Origin: Myxococcales bacterium
GTDB taxonomy: Bacteria > Myxococcota_A > Polyangia > Haliangiales > Haliangiaceae
Reading direction: 5' to 3'
Assembly: GCA_028287135.1 (NCBI GenBank)
Contig: JAQBQE010000002.1
Location: 228,109-292,108 of the forward strand
Length of the DNA stretch: 64,000 nucleotides
Made by a program: the position numbers and the translations under genes. The notes under the pieces were generated by a model. It did not search any database. It saw only the letters and a list, made by a program, of their open reading frames with translations, and was not told the origin of the DNA. Shown in pieces: positions 1-8,069 of the stretch. Numbering within the stretch: position 1 is the first letter of the stretch; every line of letters starts with the position of its first letter.

Positions 1-386
1 TGGATGGATCGTTCGATCCGCAGCCGCGGCGGGATGTGCGTTTCGACGAGGGTGGCCAGGGCGTGCACGCTGAAGGGCTTGCGGAGATGCCCTGCGGCTC
101 CGATCTCTTGCGCGCTACGTGCGGCGTCATCCGCCGCCGTGATCACGATGACAGGCACGCGCCACAGGTCGCGTGCGCGCATGGCCTCCGCGAATGCCCA
201 GCCGTGCATGATGGGCATGTTCATGTCGAGCAGGATGAGATCCGGAAGGCCATGGGCCTCGATGAGCGCGAGCGCGGCAAGACCGTGCTCGGCTTCGAGC
301 AGCGTGCGCTCGGGTCCGCTCAACGCGGTACACAGGAGATCGCGTAGGTCGTCGTCATCCTCGACGACCAGGATGGTGCTCTTCAT
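1..386 (-). CDS. Response regulator receiver protein (3' end outside window)
   Basis: Reading leftward from ATG at 386, the frame stays open to the window edge and gives about 128 residues of a classic CheY-like receiver. Visible landmarks are the acidic pocket (E9-D13), phosphoacceptor D54 in LILLDMNMP, T83 in VIVITA and K103 in the KPF motif. The receiver is essentially complete, so the gene is either a stand-alone receiver or has an output domain beyond the window. GGAGG sits four bases before the ATG, which fixes the start. Its ATG overlaps the stop of a 26-codon reading frame upstream (ATGA). It faces the same way as the NtrC-type regulator and TonB cluster but is separated from them by about 290 bases. 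Partner kinase unknown. Confidence 0.9.
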   Translation of the reverse strand, partial: MKSTILVVEDDDDLRDLLCTALSGPERTLLEAEHGLAALALIEAHGLPDLILLDMNMPIMHGWAFAEAMRARDLWRVPVIVITAADDAARSAQEIGAAGHLRKPFSVHALATLVETHIPPRLRIERSI

Positions 387-463
387 GCCGCCTCCGCACG
401 GACCAGCGCCCTGGTCCGCTCGACGGCTCGGGTGTTCAAGACATCTGCTAGGTCCCGCTCCAT
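383..463 (-). CDS. Possible 26-codon leader peptide or kinase remnant
   Basis: A short ATG frame (MERDLADVLNT...RALVRAEAA) ends in ATGA overlap with the start of the receiver gene, a layout typical of translational coupling. Its C-terminal half (VERTRALVRAEAA) resembles the coiled-coil that often precedes histidine-kinase domains, so it could instead be a scrap of a deleted kinase. No convincing ribosome binding site is seen. The remaining part of the 387-674 gap holds nothing else I can support. Confidence 0.22.
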   Translation of the reverse strand: MERDLADVLNTRAVERTRALVRAEAA

Positions 464-674
464 GATTCAGTCCCGCTGACTCCGAAGTTTCTGGTCTGCA
501 CCCTCGCTCTCCGGTGTCCGGTTGAATGCTGATGCAAGTGGAGGTCCGCGATCGATCTTCATCGCGGTCGACAGCTCGATGTGCGCGAGCTTCCACGATC
601 CGATCGGCGATGCTCGTTCGGGGAGATCACCGACTCCTCGAACGGCGGACCCCTCCTCGGTCGTCTCCGGGGAG

Positions 675-2072
675 TCACCGCGGACGGCGTTCGAGCACGA
701 TGTCGAGCCGCTTCATCCGTCGGTACAGCGCCTGACGACTCATGCCAAGCTCGGCCGCAGCCTTGGACACCACGCCTCTCGCACGGACCAGCGCCTCTTC
801 GATCGCTGCGTGGTGGGGCTCGAGCTCGTCCGCGTTCATCGTCGGCGCGATTGCATCGGCATGCCGGGCTGCCGGCGTGGTGGCGCCGAGACCGAGGTCA
901 TCGGGTCGGATCGTTCCGGTCGTGCAGACCAGTGTGGCTCGCTGCATCCGGTTCTGAAGCTCGCGAACGTTGCCGGGCCACTCGTGCGCCAGCAGGGCGT
1001 CGCGCGCCTCGGCCGAAAGCGTGGCCGGTGAGCTGCCCTCGGCTGCAAAGCCCGCAAGAAACCGTTCGGCGAGCGCGATGATCTCGTCCGGACGGTCGAC
1101 CAGTGCTGGAACACCCAGCTCGATCACGTTGAGCCGGAAGTAGAGATCCTCGCGAAACGCACCCGTCGCAATCGCGCGTGACAGGTCGACGTTGGTCGCG
1201 CTGACGATCCGGACATCGGCCTTGCGGGTCACGCTCGAGCCAAGCCGTTCGAACTCGCCGGTCTGGAGCACGCGCAGGAGCTTCTGTTGCCCGACCATGG
1301 AAAGGTTGCCGATCTCGTCGAGGAACAACGTTCCGCCATGCGCTGCCTCGAAGCGGCCGATGCGTGGCTTCGTGGCACCGGTGAACGCGCCGGCCTCGGC
1401 GCCGAACAGCTCCGCCTCGAGCAGCTCGTCGGGCAACCCGCCCGCGTTCACCTTGACGAACGGCTTGTCTCGACGCCGCGAGTTCGCCTGCACGATCTCC
1501 GCGAGCTTCTCCTTGCCGGAGCCGTTGGGCCCGGTGATCAGGATCGGCGCATCCGACGGCGCGACGCTGACCGCGAGCGAGACCACGGCATGCATCGCCT
1601 CGCTCGAATACACGAGACCGCACAGCTCGTGCCGGACCGCGAGGCTCTGCCGCGCACGCCGGCTCCGAGCCCTGAGTCGGGTGTTCTCGCCTGCGAGCTC
1701 GCGTAGCCGGAGCAGATTCTTCACGGTCGTCACGAGCTTGTGGTCGTCCCACGGCTTGGCGACGTAATCGATCGCTCCTTCCTTGACGAGGGCTACCACC
1801 GTCTCGAGCGAGGTCCACGCCGTCATCAGGAGCACCGGCAGATCCCCATCGAGCTCGCGCATCGCGCGAAACAGCGCGACTCCTTCCTCGCCCGTCGTCT
1901 TGTTGGCCGTGAAGTTCATGTCCTGGACGACCACGCCGACATCCTCGCGGGCGATCAGATCGAGGACCTCCGACGGTCCGTTCGCGACCAGCGTCTCGAT
2001 CCCGTGCAGATCGAACAGCACTTCTAGCGCGGTACAGATCGCTCGCTGATCGTCGACGATGAGTACCTTCAC
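675..2072 (-). CDS. NtrC-family sigma-54-dependent response regulator
   Basis: 465 residues with the full NtrC layout. The receiver domain covers about 1-123, with D7/D8, phosphoacceptor D51, T84 and K106. The AAA+ domain covers about 155-385, with Walker A GPNGSGKE at 181-188, the sigma-54-contacting GAFTGA loop at 228-233 and Walker B LFLDEIGN. The C-terminus is a Fis-type helix-turn-helix (SKAAAELGMSRQALYRRMKRL). It should activate sigma-54 promoters when phosphorylated, most likely by the histidine kinase at 4100-5350. It is the last gene of the exbB-exbD-tonB unit, 25 bases after tonB, so it probably activates its own operon. Palindromic GGACA/TGTCC sites upstream of exbB and of the TonB-dependent receptor are candidate binding sites (inference). 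Confidence 0.93.
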   Translation of the reverse strand: MKVLIVDDQRAICTALEVLFDLHGIETLVANGPSEVLDLIAREDVGVVVQDMNFTANKTTGEEGVALFRAMRELDGDLPVLLMTAWTSLETVVALVKEGAIDYVAKPWDDHKLVTTVKNLLRLRELAGENTRLRARSRRARQSLAVRHELCGLVYSSEAMHAVVSLAVSVAPSDAPILITGPNGSGKEKLAEIVQANSRRRDKPFVKVNAGGLPDELLEAELFGAEAGAFTGATKPRIGRFEAAHGGTLFLDEIGNLSMVGQQKLLRVLQTGEFERLGSSVTRKADVRIVSATNVDLSRAIATGAFREDLYFRLNVIELGVPALVDRPDEIIALAERFLAGFAAEGSSPATLSAEARDALLAHEWPGNVRELQNRMQRATLVCTTGTIRPDDLGLGATTPAARHADAIAPTMNADELEPHHAAIEEALVRARGVVSKAAAELGMSRQALYRRMKRLDIVLERRPR

Positions 2073-2097
2073 GTCAGCACCATACGCGGTCAGGACC

Positions 2098-2871
2098 TCA
2101 GCGTGCGACGGCGAATGTGCACGTGTACGTCAGATCGGTCGCGACCGGCGCCTTGTGAGCGTCGAGCGGGGCCTGCCAGCGGGACCCCGCAAGCGTCCGC
2201 TGACATGCGACGCCGAAGCCAGGCAGGGTTTCCGAGACGACGCGGGTCGTCCCGACGCGACCATCGATCAGGATCCGCGCTCTCACGACCGCGCTGCCGC
2301 CCGTTCCAGCGAGCCGGGCCTCGCGCGGATAGTTCGCCGCGAGCCGGTCATCGAGGTTCGGTGCACGCGGTGGCCGCGACAGATTCCCGAGAGCGACCAC
2401 GCGATCGCTGGTGGCCGGCGTGGTCGCGACACGACCGCGCTGGATCGCCGGAGAGGGCGTGCGCTGCTGCGCGATCGGGCCGCTCATCGAGCCACCGTCG
2501 CCGACCGACGTCGACCATCCGGCGCCTTCATTGGTCAGGGTCACACCCGAGAAGTCAGCGGGGGGCGTGGTCGCAGGCGGCGTCACATCCTCGACGGCCG
2601 CTTCAGGGCGAGTGGCGAGCTGCTGCACGGCGGGCCGCGGCGCGCGCGCCACGGGCCGTCGTGCGGCGGCGATCGGCGGTTCCACGACGGGGACCACGGC
2701 CGGTGGTGGTGGTGGCGGTGGCGCAGCCTCGAAGGAGACGAGGATCGGCGGGGCCGGCGTCGGCGCAACCGCGGCGTCGGCCGCCGGCAGCAGCGCAAGG
2801 CTCGCGACGTGCGCCAGGATGCTGCCCGCGATCACGAGGAGGAACGTCGGCGAGCTCGGCTCGTTCCACAT
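2098..2871 (-). CDS. tonB: TonB family energy transducer
   Basis: 257 residues. One N-terminal membrane anchor (about residues 9-28) is followed by a Pro-rich periplasmic spacer containing a PPPPPPP run. The C-terminal TonB fold (about 175-257) has the YPREARLAG entry and the VVRARILIDGRVG strand typical of the family. It would carry energy from the ExbB/ExbD motor to an outer-membrane TonB-dependent receptor, probably the one at 8070-10625. The ATG lies one base after the exbD stop, which indicates cotranslation. Two cysteines in the C-terminal domain could form a disulfide. Substrate unknown. Confidence 0.9.
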   Translation of the reverse strand: MWNEPSSPTFLLVIAGSILAHVASLALLPAADAAVAPTPAPPILVSFEAAPPPPPPPAVVPVVEPPIAAARRPVARAPRPAVQQLATRPEAAVEDVTPPATTPPADFSGVTLTNEGAGWSTSVGDGGSMSGPIAQQRTPSPAIQRGRVATTPATSDRVVALGNLSRPPRAPNLDDRLAANYPREARLAGTGGSAVVRARILIDGRVGTTRVVSETLPGFGVACQRTLAGSRWQAPLDAHKAPVATDLTYTCTFAVAR

Positions 2872-2872
2872 G

Positions 2873-3286
2873 TCAGCGGCGCTCGCCTTCGGGTTCGACG
2901 TTGATCGCGAACTTCGTGACTCTCTCCTGCCGGAGGACGTCGATCACGTGAACCACACGAGCGTGGGGTGTGCGCCCGTCGGCCGCGATGATCGCCTGCG
3001 GCTCGTGGCTGTCCGACCGCGCCGCGATGATCCCTCGGCGCAACCCGGCCTCGTCGGTGGGGGTGGCATCGAGGAACAGCTGACCATCGGAGGTGATCGA
3101 CACCGCGAGCACGACCGGAGTCGTCTCACCGGTCGCACTCCTGGGGAGGTCCATCGGGATCGTCTTGGCGGCGACGTAGCTCGCCGTGATCATCATGACC
3201 ACGAGGAGAACGAGCGTGATGTCGACCAGCGGGGTCACGTTGATGTCGGTGATGAGTGCGTCGTCGTCGAGTGCGCGGGAGGCCAT
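2873..3286 (-). CDS. exbD: ExbD/TolR family proton-channel subunit
   Basis: 137 residues, normal for ExbD/TolR. A short cytoplasmic N-terminus leads into a single transmembrane helix (about 18-40) that carries the conserved channel aspartate in the INVTPLVDITLVLLVVMM segment. A periplasmic ExbD fold follows. It sits between exbB and tonB on the same strand. Because its neighbours are TonB and a TonB-dependent receptor rather than tolA/tolB/pal, I call it ExbD rather than TolR; the sequence alone does not separate the two well. Confidence 0.92.
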   Translation of the reverse strand: MASRALDDDALITDINVTPLVDITLVLLVVMMITASYVAAKTIPMDLPRSATGETTPVVLAVSITSDGQLFLDATPTDEAGLRRGIIAARSDSHEPQAIIAADGRTPHARVVHVIDVLRQERVTKFAINVEPEGERR

Positions 3287-3313
3287 GGCAGTTCCTTTCG
3301 TTCCGAGGTCTGG

Positions 3314-3940
3314 TCAGGAAGCGGTGTGGAGCTGAGCGAGCAGCTCGCGACCGAGGGCGTCGGCCCGCGCGAGGCGAGCCTTGATCACACGCTGAAACGC
3401 GTTGAAGAACGCGACGGCAGGCAACGCGACCAGGATGCCGATCGCCGTGGCGACGAGCGCCTCACCGACCTCCGACATCAGCCCGGAGGTCACCTTGCCC
3501 GCGCTCTGATCGAGGAGCGCAAACGCCCGCACGATGCCGATCACGGTGCCGAGCAGGCCCACGAAGGGAGCGTTCGCGCCGAGCGTGCCGAGAAACGTCA
3601 GTCGTTTCTCCATCTGCAGCTTCGCGAGCTGCGCCGCGCCCACCATCATTTCCTCGACGGCCTCGGGGCCGGCGTCGGACCGTCCGAGCCCAGCGCCGAC
3701 GATGCGTGCCTCGAACGACGGCGAGCGCGCGAGCCGCGCCTTCGCGGCCTCGAGATCGCCGCGGCGCAGGAGGCGCATCATGTCCACGCCGAGTGCGCCC
3801 ACGTGATCGCGGGTGCGGACAAGCGCGATGGCGCGTTCGGTGGCGATCGCGAAGCCGATGATCGAGAGAGCGACGAGTAGCCACATCACCCATTCAGCGC
3901 CATTCATTGCGAAGTCCGTGAGTCGAGCTTGGAGGTCCAT
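3314..3940 (-). CDS. exbB: ExbB/TolQ family proton-channel subunit
   Basis: Start chosen at the ATG at 3940 (MDLQARLTDF), giving 208 residues. A longer frame back to 4078 would run through the promoter and operator region and adds an Arg-rich tail unlike the family. Three hydrophobic segments are visible, with the characteristic GLLGTVIGIVRAF and GEALVATAIGILVALPAVAFFNAF helices that line the proton channel. AAAGG about 12 bases upstream is a plausible ribosome binding site. First gene of exbB-exbD-tonB-regulator, preceded by a -24/-12 promoter match (3993-4008) and two palindromes (4046-4074). Confidence 0.92.
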   Translation of the reverse strand: MDLQARLTDFAMNGAEWVMWLLVALSIIGFAIATERAIALVRTRDHVGALGVDMMRLLRRGDLEAAKARLARSPSFEARIVGAGLGRSDAGPEAVEEMMVGAAQLAKLQMEKRLTFLGTLGANAPFVGLLGTVIGIVRAFALLDQSAGKVTSGLMSEVGEALVATAIGILVALPAVAFFNAFQRVIKARLARADALGRELLAQLHTAS

Positions 3941-3992
3941 GGTCCGAGTGCCTTTCGAGGTTCCGGTTGTTTGCGGTTCGTCCGATGCCTTG

Positions 3993-4008
3993 TGCAGCGG
4001 GCGTGCCC
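3993..4008 (-). promoter_or_regulatory. Candidate sigma-54 (-24/-12) promoter of exbB-exbD-tonB
   Basis: On the minus strand the sequence reads GGGCACGCCCGCTGCA. It matches the sigma-54 consensus TGGCACG-N4-TTGCW at GGCACG and TGCA, with the required 10 bases between the invariant GG and GC. The predicted start site (about 3982) leaves a leader of some 40 bases before the exbB ATG. The gene encoding a sigma-54 activator is in the same operon. Confidence 0.65.
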
Positions 4009-4045
4009 GGCCAACCCCGCGAGATCTGGGCGGCAACCGGCGAAC

Positions 4046-4074
4046 TGTCCGCGGACACCCGGACACGTGTCCGG
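4046..4074. promoter_or_regulatory. Candidate enhancer (UAS): two perfect GGACA/TGTCC palindromes
   Basis: TGTCCGCGGACA (4046-4057) is a 12-base perfect palindrome and CCGGACACGTGTCCGG (4059-4074) a 16-base one. Their centres lie about 70 and 85 bases upstream of the predicted exbB start, the distance range used by NtrC-type activators. The same half-site recurs upstream of the TonB-dependent receptor at 10701-10736. Binding by the 675-2072 regulator is inference. Confidence 0.6.
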
Positions 4075-4099
4075 CCACGTCCGGGGGCGAGCGGCGGCG

Positions 4100-5350
4100 T
4101 CAGCTTCGGGTGAGCGTCAGCGTGCCGACCGCGCCGTCGAGCGGTGCGCTCCGGTGCTGCAGGCGAACGTGCACGGCGAGCCCGCCGCCATCGCGGTTCT
4201 CGAGCCGGAGTCCACCGCCGTGGGCCTCGACGATCTCGCGGCACAGCGTCAGGCCGAGGCCCGAGCCGCGCTCCTTCGTCGAGTAGAACGGCACGAGCGC
4301 ACTCTCCATCACCTGGGTGCTCATTCCGGGTCCGCGATCCGCGATCGTCAACCGGACGCCGCGGGCCCCGAGCGACACCACCGACACGGTCACCTGCTCG
4401 GGTGGACCACCGGCCTCGGCCGCGTTCTTGAGCAAGTTGATCGCGACTTGCTCGAGCTGGACTGGGTCGAGCCACGCCGGATCATCGGGGAGCTCACCGT
4501 CGAGGCGCACTGAAGGCCACAGGGCGAGCAGCCGATCCACGAACGGGCGCCACGCAACCTCGACCTTGCGCGGCATCGGCAGCCGGGAGAACTGCGCGTA
4601 GCCGTCGAGGAACACACGCAGATGCTCGGTGCGTTCGGCGATCGTCGCGAAGATCCGCTCGAGCTTCGGAGCCAGCGGGCTGCCCTCGACCACGAGGCGA
4701 CCCGAGTGGACGAGACTGGATACTGGCGCGAGCGAGTTGTTCAGCTCGTGGCAGAACACGCGGATCATTCGCTTCCACGCGTCGGCTTCCTGACGATGGA
4801 GCTCGCGCGACAGGTTCTTGACGAGGACGAGCACCATCGCCTGGCCGGCGACCACGAACCGCCGCTTGGCGAGGTTGTAGGTCTGGCGCTCGCCAGCGGC
4901 ATCGTCGACGGAGAACAGCTCATCGCCGTCTCCGAGCAGCGCTCGTCGCAAGGCGTCGGGGGCACGGCCCAGCATGGCGACGAAGTTCTCCCCCTGCGGA
5001 TCGCGATTCTCGAAGAACAGCTCGCGGGCAGCGGCATTCGCGATCGAGATGCGGCCGATGTCGGAGAACATCACGATCGCCGAGGGAGCCCCCTCGATCG
5101 CGGCACGCAGCAGCGCTTCGGTTTCGGTGGCGGCGGCGGTGTCGCTGCGCCGAGCGTCAGCGAGCTCTCGCGCGGTCCGGAACACGTCGGCGAGCGCGGG
5201 GTGACGCGGGGAGGGCGGATCCTCTCCAGCGGCAAGCGAGCGGATCGAGAGGCTCAGAGCCCAGATGCGGCGAGCCGCGAGCACGTGCTGGATCGCGAGC
5301 AGGAGAAGCCCGATTCCGATCCCGGCAAGCAGCCACAGCGCGCCGCTCAT
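4100..5350 (-). CDS. Sensor histidine kinase (NtrY-like)
   Basis: 416 residues. One N-terminal membrane helix (about 3-24) is followed by a PAS-like domain (about 78-180). The H-box FCHELNNSLAPV holds phospho-accepting H201. The ATPase domain has N309 in NLLKNAAEA, a DRGPGM box near 338 and GSGLGLTL near 362. The NN after HEL is typical of NtrY/NtrB-like kinases that pair with NtrC regulators. There is no large periplasmic sensor region, so the input is probably cytoplasmic or sensed near the membrane. Its stop lies just upstream of the operators for exbB. The pairing with the 675-2072 regulator rests on gene order. Confidence 0.9.
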   Translation of the reverse strand: MSGALWLLAGIGIGLLLLAIQHVLAARRIWALSLSIRSLAAGEDPPSPRHPALADVFRTARELADARRSDTAAATETEALLRAAIEGAPSAIVMFSDIGRISIANAAARELFFENRDPQGENFVAMLGRAPDALRRALLGDGDELFSVDDAAGERQTYNLAKRRFVVAGQAMVLVLVKNLSRELHRQEADAWKRMIRVFCHELNNSLAPVSSLVHSGRLVVEGSPLAPKLERIFATIAERTEHLRVFLDGYAQFSRLPMPRKVEVAWRPFVDRLLALWPSVRLDGELPDDPAWLDPVQLEQVAINLLKNAAEAGGPPEQVTVSVVSLGARGVRLTIADRGPGMSTQVMESALVPFYSTKERGSGLGLTLCREIVEAHGGGLRLENRDGGGLAVHVRLQHRSAPLDGAVGTLTLTRS

Positions 5351-5471
5351 GCGACTGACCCGTTGGCGTGCTGCAATCCGCGCACGGTACGCCGAAACGA
5401 CGCCCGTGGTGGCGGAGAGAGGTGATAGCGTTCGTCCCGTCCCGTAGCTTGCCGACGATGGTCAGCCGAAC

Positions 5472-7148
5472 GTGTGGTCTCCGGCTCATCCATTGTCCTC
5501 CGTGGCACGTCACAAATCATCACCGGCCACCGAGGACAGCGAGGAAGCACGCGCGTTCCTTCAGACCAGGTTGGCGCTGTTCTGGAAGGTGTTGTTCCTG
5601 GTCACGCTGGCTGGCGGTGTCCTCGGACTGACCGGGCCGATCGTCAATCCAGGCCCCGACCTGCTGTTCACATTCGGCGTGATCGCTCTGGCCGGAACCC
5701 TGTGGTGGCTGTGCCGGCGGGGAAAGCGGTCGATCCGGTTCTGTCGGATCGCGGATGGCGGCGGTCTCGTGGGCGTGTCGCTCGTTGGCGTCTTTCTGGC
5801 GCGCTATCTCCTGGCGGCGTTCGTCCGCGAGCATTCGCTGGTGACCTCGGAAGGCACCCTGATGGCCGATGCGTACCTGGCCATCATCGATCTGTTCCCG
5901 ACCGCGATGTTCCTCGCGATTCGTGCCGCGCTGATCCCCTCTTCTCCTCGTCGAACCATCCTCGTCACGGCTCTCGTCGGCGCCCCGAAGATCCTGCTCG
6001 CAACCATCCTGGTACCGGCGGCCGATGGTGGGCTCGCATGGCGCGGCTCGGGCTCCGGCGCCTATCCCTGGCTGCCGGGAACCTCGATCATGATGTGGAC
6101 CGTCACGATCATCACGTGCGCCGTCATCTCTCGCGTGATCTACGGCCTGCGGGCCGAGGTTCGCGAGGCGCGCCGGTTCGGCCAGTACGTGCTCGAACGG
6201 AAGATCGGTGAAGGTGCGATGGGCGTCGTGTACCGCGCCACGCACGCCATGCTGCGGAGGCCGGCGGCGATCAAGCTGCTTCTCAAGGACCGCGCGAGCG
6301 AGAGCGACCTGGTGCGCTTCGAGCGCGAAGTACAGCTGACGAGCCGGCTCGTTCACCCGAACACGATCTCGATCTTCGATTACGGGCGAACCGCCGAGGG
6401 CGTCTTCTATTACGCGATGGAGTACCTCGACGGCCTCGACCTCCAGCGCCTCGTCGATCACTACGGACCTGTCGAGCCGGCACGCACGATCCACATCCTC
6501 GCGCAGATCAGCGGCGCTCTTGCCGAGGCGCATGCGCTCGGGCTGATCCACCGCGACATCAAGCCGGCCAATATCGTCCTGACCGAACGACCCGACGAGC
6601 CCGACGTCGTCAAGGTGGTCGACTTTGGTCTCGTGAAGAAGTTCGGTGGGAATCTTGCCGCGTCGGCGGCCAGCGACGCGATCATCGGAACACCGCTGTA
6701 CATGGCGCCGGAGGCCATCACGCAGCCAGATACCGTCGATGGACGCGCCGATGTCTACGCGGTCGGCGCTGTCGCGTACTTCCTGCTCACGGGGCAGCAC
6801 GTGTTCCAGGCGACGACCGTGCTCGAGGTGTGCAGCAAGCACATGCTGGAGGCGCCGGTACCTCCGTCGGAGAGGTTGGGCAAGGCGGTGCCCGCGGACC
6901 TCGAAGCGATCGTACTGGCGTGTCTCGCGAAGGATCGCAACGCGCGTCCCGCGTCGGCCGCCGTTCTGCGGACCGCTCTCCTTGCCTGCGCCGACGCCGT
7001 ACGAAACGACCTGCCAGCGGCCCGATCCTGGTGGGAGGCGTTCCGCGTCGCGCAGAAGGACAGCACGAGTGCGGCCGACGACGGTGGTTCGGGTCCAGGC
7101 ACGATGGCGATCGATCTCGGCGGCCGGAGCATCGACGCTGTCCGCTGA
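5472..7148 (+). CDS. Membrane-anchored Ser/Thr protein kinase
   Basis: 558 residues. The N-terminal half (about 30-230) has some five or six hydrophobic segments. The kinase domain begins near 237, with glycine loop IGEGAMGVVY, catalytic lysine in AAIKLL, HRDIKPANIVL loop, DFG (VVDFGLVKK) and APE (MAPEA). All catalytic residues are present. Myxobacterial kinases usually have the kinase at the N-terminus and a sensor after the membrane helix; here a polytopic membrane domain comes first. The start is GTG at 5472; an in-frame GTG at 5502 is equally possible. It is divergent from the histidine kinase and convergent with the lipoprotein gene at 7157. Confidence 0.9.
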   Translation: MWSPAHPLSSVARHKSSPATEDSEEARAFLQTRLALFWKVLFLVTLAGGVLGLTGPIVNPGPDLLFTFGVIALAGTLWWLCRRGKRSIRFCRIADGGGLVGVSLVGVFLARYLLAAFVREHSLVTSEGTLMADAYLAIIDLFPTAMFLAIRAALIPSSPRRTILVTALVGAPKILLATILVPAADGGLAWRGSGSGAYPWLPGTSIMMWTVTIITCAVISRVIYGLRAEVREARRFGQYVLERKIGEGAMGVVYRATHAMLRRPAAIKLLLKDRASESDLVRFEREVQLTSRLVHPNTISIFDYGRTAEGVFYYAMEYLDGLDLQRLVDHYGPVEPARTIHILAQISGALAEAHALGLIHRDIKPANIVLTERPDEPDVVKVVDFGLVKKFGGNLAASAASDAIIGTPLYMAPEAITQPDTVDGRADVYAVGAVAYFLLTGQHVFQATTVLEVCSKHMLEAPVPPSERLGKAVPADLEAIVLACLAKDRNARPASAAVLRTALLACADAVRNDLPAARSWWEAFRVAQKDSTSAADDGGSGPGTMAIDLGGRSIDAVR

Positions 7149-7156
7149 CAGAACGA

Positions 7157-8047
7157 TCACTTGACGCAGAGCGCGCGAGTCGTCGCGTCGAGACCACCGC
7201 GCAGGTCGCGGACGACGAAGCTGAACGTCACGCGCAATCCCTCGGCGGGAACCTCCTCGGCGGTCGGTGGCGTCCACTCGACGGCGACCGGCGAGACCTC
7301 ACGCATGTCATCGGCCTCGACGTACGCGTATCGCTGCGTCAGCTCGCCCGCGGTCGCGAACACCGAGAGCTGGAGCTCCTCGCGCCATGGCGCGGGCTCG
7401 TCAACCACCGCGAACATCTCGCGAGCGGACGCCTCGAAGGCAACGCCGACGAGTACGTCGTTCGAATCCGCGGAGATCTCCGGCAACCCTCCACAGCCGG
7501 GCTCCTTGCGGTCGTTCCACGCGACGCCCGCGAACGTGAACGGCGCGTCGATGATGTTTGGATGGTGATTCGTCGCGCCGTCGCGCGCGATGAAGATGTG
7601 CTGCGAGACCCGGTCGGCCAGCGACCCATCGTCACACGACGCAGCGAACGTCGTCGCGTCGATGATCGCGTTGCCGCTGGCGCAGATCGCACCGAGGACG
7701 ACGAACGATCGCGTCGCAATGTCCGCAGGCACCGCGATCGACATCACCGGCACCGGCCCACGCGACTGCGAGCTGGCGAACACGGCCCCGTCGCAGATCG
7801 GGAACCCGGACGAGGTCGCCGCCGGGCAGGCGGCAAGAATCCACGAGAACTCGGGCGAAGCGCCGGGCGATGCCGTGAGCCAGGTGACGGTCGCGTGCTC
7901 GCCGGGGCGCGGCCAGGCGCGCTGCGGATCATCGTCGACGGTGACCTTCGCGCCGAGCACGCGGTCGCGGGCGATCAGCGTCGCCGGATCGAGGCTCGAG
8001 GCGCATGCGGAGAGCGCGAGCAGGACGAGGGGGATGAGCTTGGTCAT
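7157..8047 (-). CDS. Lipoprotein, partner of the TonB-dependent receptor
   Basis: Start taken at ATG 8047 (MTKLIPLVLLALSAC), giving a lipoprotein signal with lipobox LSAC; five codons upstream another ATG exists. The mature part has several Cys pairs and no domain I recognise. It begins about 22 bases after the stop of the receptor gene, so the two are probably cotranscribed. In many receptor systems an outer-membrane lipoprotein helps capture or process the ligand; that role is inference here. Confidence 0.75.
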   Translation of the reverse strand: MTKLIPLVLLALSACASSLDPATLIARDRVLGAKVTVDDDPQRAWPRPGEHATVTWLTASPGASPEFSWILAACPAATSSGFPICDGAVFASSQSRGPVPVMSIAVPADIATRSFVVLGAICASGNAIIDATTFAASCDDGSLADRVSQHIFIARDGATNHHPNIIDAPFTFAGVAWNDRKEPGCGGLPEISADSNDVLVGVAFEASAREMFAVVDEPAPWREELQLSVFATAGELTQRYAYVEADDMREVSPVAVEWTPPTAEEVPAEGLRVTFSFVVRDLRGGLDATTRALCVK

Positions 8048-8069
8048 GATGGTTCCTTGCAAACGGGGT

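Noticed and set aside
5520..7277. 585-codon antisense frame across the Ser/Thr kinase
   Set aside because: Arg/Asp-rich composition and no family resemblance, while the plus strand has all kinase motifs.
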